DNA of 10,683 nt, from positions 1 through 10,683 of the forward strand of contig JAOAPG010000356.1 of assembly GCA_025462785.1 (NCBI GenBank), written 5' to 3'. A program made the position numbers and the translations under genes. Numbering within the stretch: position 1 is the first letter of the stretch; every line of letters begins with the position of its first letter. The DNA is from Acidobacteriaceae bacterium. GTDB taxonomy: Bacteria; Acidobacteriota; Terriglobia; Terriglobales; Acidobacteriaceae. The notes under the pieces were generated by a model. That model ran no database searches, was not told where the DNA came from, and worked only from the letters and a program-made list of their open reading frames with translations. This document shows, one piece after another, positions 1 to 5,246 of this stretch.

Positions 1-25
1 AGAAGTGATGGAGATTAAGTAGGGC

Positions 26-76
26 AGCTGTTAGCTCCTAGCTCTTAGCCTCTAGCTTTTAGCTCCGAGCTTTCAG
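26..76. repeat. Degenerate AGCT-rich tandem repeat
   Basis: The core TAGCTC/TAGCTT recurs about every 6 to 9 bases, with copies near 31, 39, 52, 60 and 67, in forms such as TTAGCTCC, TAGCTCTTAGCC, TCTAGCTTT and CGAGCTTTC. The units vary in length and sequence, so this is a decayed short tandem repeat rather than a perfect microsatellite. It is intergenic. No function can be read from it. Confidence 0.65.
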
Positions 77-112
77 TTCCATATCTGGCGTTAACGTGCG
101 TTCCACTTCGGT

Positions 113-187
113 TTTGGGTGGCGCAGCGCTTCAGCGCTGCGATTGAGTATGAAAGCGAATACCGCAGGGCTGAAAGCCCTGCGCTAC
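113..187. repeat. Composite REP/BIME-like paired palindromes
   Basis: Two compact hairpins sit 23 nt apart. One is GCAGCGCT-TC-AGCGCTGC at 123-140 (8-bp arms, 2-nt loop). The other is GCAGGGCT-GAA-AGCCCTGC at 164-182 (8-bp arms, 3-nt loop). The two halves are also imperfect inverted copies of each other: the left flank TTTGGGTGGCGCAG resembles the reverse complement of the right flank CTGCGCTACCCGAAA. Paired, mutually inverted palindromes between genes are the hallmark of dispersed REP/BIME-type elements. Whether this one is dispersed in its genome cannot be seen from a single window. Confidence 0.65.
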
Positions 188-233
188 CCGAAATCAATCC
201 TCAAAAATTCATATCGCATGGCAGTTGCCTCTT

Positions 234-256
234 AATTCATCAGATATTCACATTAT
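234..256 (+). promoter_or_regulatory. Candidate Pho-box-like direct repeat
   Basis: ATTCAT begins at 235 and ATTCAC at 246, so two similar half-sites lie exactly 11 bp apart. A further ATTCAT is at 207-212. PhoB operators are 11-bp direct repeats with a TGTCA core, and the TTCAT/TTCAC cores here keep four of those five bases. The match to the enterobacterial consensus is weak overall, but the position, about 80-100 bp before a PhoB-like regulator gene, fits autoregulation. Confidence 0.3.
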
Positions 257-334
257 GCGGCGGCTATTCCCGAAAGATGCTGGGAAGATGTCAGAAGATG
301 AGAAATATCCGGAGTTCCTCGCTACAATAAAACT

Positions 335-1027
335 GTGAAACCAAGCATATTTGTCATTGAAGATGATCCCGATATTTCCCGTCTGGTGCGCCATCACCTC
401 GAAGCTGCCGGATTTGCGATCAAGGTTTTTTCTACAGGCAACACAGTTATTGCAGAGGCCGAGCGGCAGCGGCCCACTATTTTCATCCTGGATATCATGG
501 TTCCCGGACATGACGGTCTCGACCTCTGCCGTCAAATTCGCGGAACCCAGTCGCTGGCTGCGGTTCCGGTAATTTTCTTAACCGCGAAGAGTAGCGAAGC
601 GGATCGAATCCTCGGCCTCGAACTTGGAGCGGACGATTACATCGCAAAGCCGTTCAGCCCGCGCGAACTCGTTGCACGCGTCAAAGCGGTTCTGCGCCGC
701 TTCGAACGCCCGCTCTCGCAGTCTCCGGTCAAAGTTGGCGAAGTTGAGATCGATCCCAGCGCCATGACTCTCATGGTCGCCGGCAAAGCGATCACAACGA
801 CTGCGACTGAGTTCCGGTTGCTTGATTACTTTGCCCGCCATTTGGGCCGAGTCTTCACGCGCGACCAACTTCTCGATTCCGTATGGCGCGACACCTCTTA
901 CGTCACGCCGCGTTCGGTTGACGTTTATGTTCGCCGCATTCGCGAAAAGATTGAACCGGACCCGGAAAATCCCCGCTATTTGAAAACGGTTCGAGGCGCG
1001 GGCTATCGCTTCGAAGCCCCAAAGTGA
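335..1027 (+). CDS. phoB: OmpR/PhoB-family response regulator
   Basis: This is a cytoplasmic two-component response regulator of 230 aa, the normal length for OmpR/PhoB proteins. The N-terminal receiver domain (about 4-118) has the acidic pocket E9-D10-D11, phospho-acceptor D53 in the ILDIMVPGHDG context, T83, and K105 in the AKPF motif. A C-terminal winged helix (about 130-228) ends in the typical VRGAGYRF wing. The start is GTG at 335: a TGA at 299-301 closes the frame upstream and no other start codon lies between. The Shine-Dalgarno is poor (GGAG at 311-314, 20 nt away). A TACAAT at 323-328 would place transcription close to the GTG, so a leaderless or near-leaderless message is possible. 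A PhoR-type kinase follows 7 nt later and phoU lies downstream, so I infer a phosphate-responsive regulator. Family is certain; the phoB assignment rests on context and similarity. Confidence 0.88.
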   Translation: MKPSIFVIEDDPDISRLVRHHLEAAGFAIKVFSTGNTVIAEAERQRPTIFILDIMVPGHDGLDLCRQIRGTQSLAAVPVIFLTAKSSEADRILGLELGADDYIAKPFSPRELVARVKAVLRRFERPLSQSPVKVGEVEIDPSAMTLMVAGKAITTTATEFRLLDYFARHLGRVFTRDQLLDSVWRDTSYVTPRSVDVYVRRIREKIEPDPENPRYLKTVRGAGYRFEAPK

Positions 1028-1034
1028 GAAGCAA

Positions 1035-2747
1035 TTGAGAAAGCGGATTTTTCTTAAGGTGCTCGCGGCCTTCGCGCTCGTCATTCTGGCGACGGCCGCG
1101 ATGCTGGATCTGTCTGTCCATCGCAGCTGGGAAAATTCTCTCCGTCAGGAAATCGAACGGAATCTTCGTCAGAAGACTGTGATGTTTGCTCATCGCGTGA
1201 ACACCGATCGCCAGACCCGCAGCGTCCAGGATATTGTTTCTCAAGAAGGACAAGCTGCCGGAGCTCGTGCAACCCTGATTGATGTGACTGGCAGGGTGAT
1301 GGCGGACTCCGAGGCCGCCGCCTCTTCCATCGACAACATCGCTTCACTGCCAGAATTTGCAGCGGCCCTCAGGGGAAATATCGGCAGTGATACGCGCCAG
1401 GCGCGCGTCTTCGGTAGTCCTTACTTGTACATTGCGGCTCCGGTCGAGGGAGGCGCGGTCCGGCTCGCCTATTCTCTCTCGGACATCGACGAGGCTACAT
1501 CTCATCTACAAAACGCCTTGCTGATTGCCTCCGGGGTAGCGTTGCTTATAGGCGTTGTAATTGCTGGGATCGCTGCGCAAACTATGGCGAGGCGTCTGCA
1601 GCGCATCGTGAAGTTTGCGAGCCAGATGGCAGCCGGCGATCTTGCCGCCCGGATTCCTCAGGACTCAGATGACGAAATCGGACAAGTCGCTGCCGCTCTC
1701 GATAAGACGGCGCACGACTTGGAAGGGAAGTTCGCCGCTTTGCAAACCAGCCAGCGGCAGCTCGAGACTCTGCTCAACAGTATGCAGGACGCCGTCATTG
1801 CGATCGGACCGGATCAGCGCGTTCAATGGGCGAATCAGATGATGGACAAACTCATTCGTCAACATACTCGGCTGAATGCGCCCATCGTCGAAACGGTTCG
1901 CGATCCAGATTTTCTTCGTGCTTTGCGCAATGCTAGTCAATCAAGAACAGTTTCGACGGCTCGCGCAACTTCAATTCTGCCCTCTCACACTTTCGATGTA
2001 ACAGCGGCGCCCATGCCGGGAGGCGGGGCAGTAGCGGTATTGCGCGATCTAACTGAAACCGAGAGAGTGGAGAAGACGCGCCGCGACTTCATCGCCAATG
2101 TTTCGCACGAACTGCGGACGCCCCTTACTTCTATTCAGGGTTACACCGAAACCCTTCTCGATAGCGCGGCGGAACACGATCACGTCAGAGATTTTCTGGA
2201 AATTATCCGGAAGAATGCCTCGCGCATGTCGCGGCTCACGGAAGATCTGTTAACTCTGGCGAGGGTGGAATCCGGCGAGCAACGTTTTGAATTGCGAGCT
2301 GTGACCCCTGAGGAGCTTTTGCAGGAGGCGGTGGAGAGTTTCGAAGACCTGGCGCGAGCACAGGGAGTTGTCGTGCGTATTGAAAAAGTAGCGCCTGGTC
2401 TGGTCAACGCAGATAGCGAAGCCATTCATCAGGTCTTATCAAATCTCATCGATAACGCCCTTAAGTATGGCGGCTCTGGCGGCGAGATCTTGCTGGGTGC
2501 CCGGCCAGTTGATCAGGTGATTGAATTCTATGTTCGTGATCTTGGCCCAGGTATCCCTTCGGAGCATTTGCGGCGCCTTTTTGAGCGTTTTTATCGAGTA
2601 GATAAAGCTCGTTCCCGGGAATCCGGTGGCACAGGCCTAGGGTTAGCCATCGCCAAACATATTGTGCTCGCGCATGGGGGAACGATTCGCGCTGAAAGCG
2701 AACTCAATCACGGATGTTCGTTCCTATTCACGCTCCCGGTGTCATAA
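1035..2747 (+). CDS. phoR: PhoR-type membrane sensor histidine kinase
   Basis: This 570-aa inner-membrane kinase is the likely partner of the preceding regulator. Domains in order: a first membrane helix (about 5-25), an extracytoplasmic sensor of about 130 residues, a second helix (about 160-183), HAMP (about 184-236), PAS (about 245-345), HisKA with phospho-acceptor H358 in SHELRTPL, and HATPase_c. The ATPase has N-box N474 in LIDNALKYGG, a G1 box starting at D502 (DLGPGIP) and a G2 box at about 531-538 (GGTGLGLA). All catalytic motifs are intact. I choose TTG at 1035, 7 nt after the regulator stop, because the first ATG (1101) would remove the first membrane helix. GAGAAG just upstream is a weak ribosome-binding site. 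The large external sensor resembles Gram-positive-style PhoR and lacks the membrane-embedded N-terminus of E. coli PhoR. Phosphate specificity is inferred from the architecture and from phoU downstream. Confidence 0.88.
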   Translation: MRKRIFLKVLAAFALVILATAAMLDLSVHRSWENSLRQEIERNLRQKTVMFAHRVNTDRQTRSVQDIVSQEGQAAGARATLIDVTGRVMADSEAAASSIDNIASLPEFAAALRGNIGSDTRQARVFGSPYLYIAAPVEGGAVRLAYSLSDIDEATSHLQNALLIASGVALLIGVVIAGIAAQTMARRLQRIVKFASQMAAGDLAARIPQDSDDEIGQVAAALDKTAHDLEGKFAALQTSQRQLETLLNSMQDAVIAIGPDQRVQWANQMMDKLIRQHTRLNAPIVETVRDPDFLRALRNASQSRTVSTARATSILPSHTFDVTAAPMPGGGAVAVLRDLTETERVEKTRRDFIANVSHELRTPLTSIQGYTETLLDSAAEHDHVRDFLEIIRKNASRMSRLTEDLLTLARVESGEQRFELRAVTPEELLQEAVESFEDLARAQGVVVRIEKVAPGLVNADSEAIHQVLSNLIDNALKYGGSGGEILLGARPVDQVIEFYVRDLGPGIPSEHLRRLFERFYRVDKARSRESGGTGLGLAIAKHIVLAHGGTIRAESELNHGCSFLFTLPVS

Positions 2748-2775
2748 CGCGTGTTTGTGACGTATCCCCGCCCGC

Positions 2776-2828
2776 TAACCCTAGTGCGCCTCTGGAAATT
2801 TACAGTCCATTAACCTAGCCCGTGGAAA
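2776..2828 (+). repeat. Imperfect direct repeat before phoU, candidate operator
   Basis: TAACCCTAG with TGGAAA 8 nt further (2776-2798) is repeated as TAACCTAG with TGGAAA 4 nt further (2811-2828). The two copies differ only in one C and the inner spacer length. They lie in the phoR-phoU intergenic region, with a TTTACA (2799-2804) between them. This could be a tandem regulator site or the remains of a duplication. I cannot match it to a known operator. Confidence 0.3.
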
Positions 2829-2852
2829 ACGTCCTATTCTAGGAGGCGAGAG

Positions 2853-2924
2853 GTGTCCCCTTGCGCGCCAGTGCATTGCGAGTGCGAGCCGGTCGCTTGT
2901 TTAAAAGAGCAAAGCCCTCGCTAG
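2853..2924 (+). CDS. Putative 23-aa Cys-rich leader peptide
   Basis: This is a mini-ORF with a strong AGGAGG at 2841-2846, six nt before a GTG start, ending at TAG 2922-2924, about 23 nt before the phoU start. The product is VSPCAPVHCECEPVACLKEQ followed by SPR, with cysteines at 4, 9, 11 and 16 (C-x4-C-x-C-x4-C). The Shine-Dalgarno is as good as that of any larger gene here and cannot serve phoU itself, which has its own GGGAGGG. It could be a translated leader that controls phoU expression by coupling, or a small metal-binding or redox peptide. It could also be a chance frame behind a chance purine run. I do not recognise a family. Confidence 0.3.
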   Translation: MSPCAPVHCECEPVACLKEQSPR

Positions 2925-2947
2925 CAACGCTCACGGGAGGGAAACCT

Positions 2948-3673
2948 ATGAGTTCCGCCACTCTGAAGAGTCCTCAGCCGGAGCCCGTCCACGCTCATCT
3001 GGTGCGACGAACCATTGAAGCTTGTCAGGTCGCAGAACACGCCGCCGCCACTGCCGCGGAAGGCGTTGCCACTGGATCATCCTCCCTGCTAAATACCATT
3101 CGCGAACGCGAAAAAGAGCTCGACAAGCTGGACATGGAAATCGACGCGGGCGTGACCGTCGCTATCACCAAAGTCAGCGAGCCGGAAGCGCGCGAACTCT
3201 TGGCTTGTATGAAATTCATGATTGGCCTCGAGCGCATCGGCGATCTCTTACTAAGCTTTGCCAGCAGCGCGCAGGCTGCGGGATGTCACCTTGATCCGGA
3301 CGACACGCGCGATCTCACCCACATGGCGACCGTGCTCGAAAAAATGCTTTCGGACGTGGGTGCAGCGTTCTCCACTCGCGACGTGAAAAAGGCAATCGAC
3401 GTTCTTCGCGCTGATGCCGAGATGGACCGCTTGCGCAATCTCATCTTCATGCGCCACATTGAAAATCCTGAAAATATGCAACGCCAGGCCAGTCTGCAAG
3501 TCATCTTTATGACCCAATCTCTTGAGCGCGCCGGCGATCACGCCAAGAATCTCGCCGAAGAAGTCTGTCACTTCGTAAGCGGGCACACGGTCCGCCACGT
3601 GATGATGACCTACGACAAGCCGATCGAGCAGATGTTCCTCGACTGGCTTCGTCAACGCGACGACAAACACTAG
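2948..3673 (+). CDS. phoU: Phosphate signalling modulator PhoU
   Basis: PhoU is a cytoplasmic, peripheral-membrane protein of two similar three-helix bundles. It links the Pst transporter to PhoR and keeps the Pho response off when phosphate is plentiful. The 241-aa product has the two signature metal-binding motifs, one per bundle: E95-R-I-G-D99 and E193-R-A-G-D197. The spacing and length are normal for the family. I choose ATG 2948 because GGGAGGG lies at 2935-2941 with a 6-nt gap. The frame is open further up to a TTG at 2861, but those extra 29 residues are basic, low-complexity and unlike PhoU, and overlap the mini-ORF frame. The gene follows phoR by 200 nt on the same strand. No pstSCAB genes are beside it, so the transporter must lie elsewhere. 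Confidence in the family is very high. Confidence 0.93.
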   Translation: MSSATLKSPQPEPVHAHLVRRTIEACQVAEHAAATAAEGVATGSSSLLNTIREREKELDKLDMEIDAGVTVAITKVSEPEARELLACMKFMIGLERIGDLLLSFASSAQAAGCHLDPDDTRDLTHMATVLEKMLSDVGAAFSTRDVKKAIDVLRADAEMDRLRNLIFMRHIENPENMQRQASLQVIFMTQSLERAGDHAKNLAEEVCHFVSGHTVRHVMMTYDKPIEQMFLDWLRQRDDKH

Positions 3674-3832
3674 ATCACATCCCGCGCGCTTACCGCTCAG
3701 CTAGCTCTTATTTTCGAGCGCTCTCCTTCGAGACTCTTCTAAATTCTTTGCACAATTCTCACAAACCTTTACACCGGTTTACCGTTTTTTTACTGCCGAA
3801 TTTCTCTGAAGATGTTTAGATACGTTCACCTC

Positions 3833-3881
3833 TGGATGCAGACGACGAACAGCGGCGAAGCGGGCAACTCTGCTGCATCCA
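3833..3881 (+). promoter_or_regulatory. Hairpin in the lipoprotein gene leader
   Basis: TGGATGCAG (3833-3841) pairs perfectly with CTGCATCCA (3873-3881), a 9-bp stem around a 31-nt loop. A second small inverted repeat, AATTTT-GCTG-AAAATT (3905-3920), lies just before the AGGAGG. Together they suggest a structured 5' leader ahead of the lipoprotein gene. I compared it mentally with the c-di-GMP-I (GEMM) and other common riboswitch cores and found no convincing match, so it remains unassigned. Confidence 0.35.
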
Positions 3882-3933
3882 AATAGGTAAGAACAATCCG
3901 TACAAATTTTGCTGAAAATTCCCAGGAGGTTCG

Positions 3934-4617
3934 ATGTTGCGTTGTGCCATGAAACCCGTACTAGGATTATTGTGTTTGGCCGCAACCCTTAGCGCAATCG
4001 GCTGTGGCGGAGGTGGGAGTACGAAACTGAGAGTGCTGCAAGCATCTCCAAATGAACCCAATCTCGACGTGCTGGTCGATAGCACGAGTATCAGTACCAA
4101 TCTTGCATTCGAAGCCAATACGGGCTACCAAACCGTGAACTCCGGCTCCCGCCAATTTGTAATGGAAGCTACGGGCACCACGACGAACATAGTCCCCTCT
4201 GCTTATCAAACTCTGAGTCTGAGCGGCAGCACCCAAAATACATTTGTTTTGATGGGATACAGTTCCAGCCTGTCCGGCATTCTGCTGACTGATGACACTA
4301 CGACGCCGACCAATTCGGGGATCAATCTCCGCATCGTTAACGCTGCACCGACCATTGCAGGTGCGGACATTTATGTCGTGGCGTCCGGAACCTCACTTAG
4401 CGGTACGCCGAACATCAGCGGACTGTCATTCGGTTCCGCGTCCAGCTACCAGAACTTGGCTGCGGGCACCTATCAGATCTACTTCACGGAACCTGGCACG
4501 CTGCTACAGTACTATGGCACTCCGGCGATGACCTTCACAGCCAATCAAAATCGCACTGTCGTGCTGGTCAGTCCTCCGGGTGGTTTTACCACGCTTACAT
4601 TGGCCGACCTCAACTAG
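3934..4617 (+). CDS. DUF4397 lipoprotein
   Basis: This is a 227-aa exported protein. The N-terminus is a lipoprotein signal: a basic start (R3, K7), a hydrophobic stretch (about 8-20), then a lipobox-like A-I-G-C with lipidated C24, followed by a Gly-rich linker. The mature part is DUF4397, with two related blocks. One begins near L32 (LRVLQASPNEPNLDVLVDS) and the other near L132 (LRIVNAAPTIAGADIYVV). Ser, Thr, Gly and Asn are abundant, as in surface beta-sandwich proteins. The start ATG 3934 has AGGAGG at 3924-3929, 4 nt away. A second in-frame ATG at 3949 is possible but has no ribosome-binding site. DUF4397 has no established biochemical function; an envelope-anchored or secreted surface role is inferred. 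The gene appears monocistronic: a 260-nt gap lies before it and a strong terminator after. Confidence 0.85.
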   Translation: MLRCAMKPVLGLLCLAATLSAIGCGGGGSTKLRVLQASPNEPNLDVLVDSTSISTNLAFEANTGYQTVNSGSRQFVMEATGTTTNIVPSAYQTLSLSGSTQNTFVLMGYSSSLSGILLTDDTTTPTNSGINLRIVNAAPTIAGADIYVVASGTSLSGTPNISGLSFGSASSYQNLAAGTYQIYFTEPGTLLQYYGTPAMTFTANQNRTVVLVSPPGGFTTLTLADLN

Positions 4618-4643
4618 CAGAGGCTGGGATTCGATTTTCTCCT

Positions 4644-4680
4644 GGACGCGAAGCGAGTATCGTTCGCGTCCGCTTTTTGC
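4644..4680 (+). terminator. Rho-independent terminator of the lipoprotein gene
   Basis: GGACGCGAA (4644-4652) pairs perfectly with TTCGCGTCC (4663-4671). CGA and TCG can extend the stem inside past one bulged G, leaving a GTA loop. The hairpin is followed by GC and a run of five T (4674-4678). It begins 26 nt after the lipoprotein stop codon. GC-rich stem plus T-run is a textbook intrinsic terminator. Confidence 0.85.
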
Positions 4681-4910
4681 GCAGATTGTTAAGCTTACGG
4701 GTTGTTTAGGCGAAACCTATACGCCGAGTGTAATCGGAACCGATCGGACAGCCTACGCCATCACCGATGCTTTGTTGTTTGCAGTGGGAAGTGATCAAAA
4801 GGCATTTAGCACTATAGCTAATTGCAAACTTTGCGCTACGGAGCTGCTGGGCGAACCGGAAGCGATGGGGGTGGCCTTCTCGGGGGTGCCTCGGGTTTGC
4901 GAATGCCCGC

Positions 4911-4927
4911 CACGCTCCTCTAGCGTG
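4911..4927. repeat. Perfect small hairpin in G-rich region
   Basis: CACGCT (4911-4916) and AGCGTG (4922-4927) form a 6-bp stem with loop CCTCT. An alternative, longer pairing of CCACGC with the GCGTGG further right is also possible. It lies immediately after the G-rich direct repeat, which suggests a local fold rather than coding sequence. Confidence 0.4.
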
Positions 4928-5005
4928 CCTCTGCGTGGCTATTCTCGTGAGCTGGTGCATAGAATTTCTGGCGTTGCGGTCGGCGTTCTATGGCGATACC
5001 TCGTT

Positions 5006-5027
5006 ATCAATAAGCTAAGTTATTGAT
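5006..5027. repeat. AT-rich hairpin, 8-bp stem
   Basis: ATCAATAA (5006-5013) pairs perfectly with TTATTGAT (5020-5027) around the loop GCTAAG. A T-run follows at 5042-5046, too far away for a standard terminator. It could be a weak bidirectional terminator or a protein-binding dyad. Confidence 0.4.
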
Positions 5028-5073
5028 TCTCTTGTGTATGCCTTTTTAAAGCTCCCATCGTATGTACATTATT

Positions 5074-5100
5074 GGCAATACGTCTTGCCTTCTTCTTCTC
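5074..5100 (+). terminator. Weak terminator-like hairpin
   Basis: GGCAA (5074-5078) pairs with TTGCC (5085-5089) around a 6-nt loop, followed directly by the pyrimidine-rich TTCTTCTTCTC. The stem is short and the tract is interrupted by C, so this is at best a weak terminator or attenuator-like fold ahead of the GAF gene. Confidence 0.3.
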
Positions 5101-5118
5101 CTGAGTTCGCCTTCGGGG

Positions 5119-5146
5119 CTTGGTACTGGGGTACTCAAGCTATAAA
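5119..5146 (+). promoter_or_regulatory. Candidate promoter/operator of the GAF gene
   Basis: TATAAA (5141-5146) resembles a -10 box. A TTGGTA (5120-5125) lies 15 nt upstream as a poor, closely spaced -35. Overlapping it is a near-palindrome, CTTGGTAC-TGGG-GTAC(T)CAAG (5119-5139), with 8 pairs and one bulged T, and also a direct repeat GGTACT-GG-GGTACT. A dyad over the -35 region is typical of an operator. A message starting near 5153 would carry the AGGAGG at 5200. Confidence 0.35.
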
Positions 5147-5199
5147 CGCTGTTTCTCTAAGTTTCAAGCCAATACCTTCGTTACGACGTTATCCTTGAC

Positions 5200-5234
5200 A
5201 GGAGGTTCGTTAAAGCATGAGACTCGCGCCATAG
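5200..5234 (+). other. Strong RBS followed by a five-codon ORF
   Basis: AGGAGG at 5200-5205 is followed, 11 nt later, by ATG 5217, which opens a frame of only five codons (MRLAP) and stops at TAG 5232-5234. This frame is the same as that of the GAF gene, whose first ATG is at 5247. Either this is a leader minicistron from which ribosomes reinitiate, or the true start of the GAF gene was 5217 and a nonsense change (for example CAG to TAG) has cut it off. Confidence 0.35.
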
Positions 5235-5246
5235 CTCGAAATCGCA

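Larger units (their letters stand above)
1..334. other. Non-coding region upstream of the phoB-like gene
   Basis: I find no convincing gene here. The short reading frames overlap repeats and have no family resemblance. The first 22 bases could be the tail of an upstream gene (a frame ending in TAG at 20-22), but seven codons cannot show that. The stretch holds an AGCT-rich degenerate tandem repeat, two matched GC palindromes and an AT-richer portion (about 195-260) just before the regulator gene, where a promoter and operator would be expected. Confidence 0.7.
4681..5246. other. Non-coding region with several hairpins
   Basis: About 570 bases without a gene I can support. An open + frame spans to 5026, but its only early starts lie inside the lipoprotein gene and its product is rich in Cys, Arg and Ser with no family resemblance. 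Contents: a G-rich direct repeat (GGGGGTGGCC at 4867-4876 and GGGGGTGCC at 4882-4890); a hairpin CACGCT-CCTCT-AGCGTG (4911-4927); an AT-rich hairpin with 8-bp arms (5006-5027); GGCAA-N6-TTGCC followed by a pyrimidine-rich run (5074-5100); and a promoter candidate near 5119-5146. It may contain the leader of the next gene, a small RNA, or decayed sequence. Confidence 0.6.

Noticed and set aside
578..1253. Long - strand frames opposite the regulator and kinase genes
   Set aside because: They are antisense shadows of genes with clear domain content, and their products have no recognisable motifs.
2741..2761. Inverted repeat GTCATAA-N7-TTGTGAC at the end of phoR
   Set aside because: One mismatch in short 7-bp arms, overlaps the stop codon and lacks a T-run. 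Not enough to call a terminator or a Pho box, although TGTCATAA does match a half-site.
2861..2947. 29-residue N-terminal extension of PhoU from a TTG start
   Set aside because: The residues do not resemble PhoU, and ATG 2948 has an ideal GGGAGGG at 6 nt. The AGGAGG upstream fits the GTG mini-ORF at 2853 better than TTG 2861.
3833..3905. Possible c-di-GMP-I (GEMM) riboswitch before the lipoprotein gene
   Set aside because: Fragments such as GGGCAA and AGGTAA occur, but the conserved GCAAAGCC core and the two-arm layout are missing.
4867..4895. G-quadruplex in the G-rich repeat
   Set aside because: Only two long G runs and one G3 run are close together, with loops of 10 and 6 nt; this does not meet a usual quadruplex pattern.
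4706..4960. 84-codon - strand frame in the gene-free region
   Set aside because: Arg/His-rich product with no domain, no ribosome-binding site, and it overlaps the G-rich repeat and hairpins. Looks like a chance frame.
4580..5026. 148-codon + strand reading frame after the lipoprotein gene
   Set aside because: Its start lies inside the lipoprotein gene, it runs through the strong terminator, and its Cys/Arg/Ser-rich product resembles no family. It has no ribosome-binding site.
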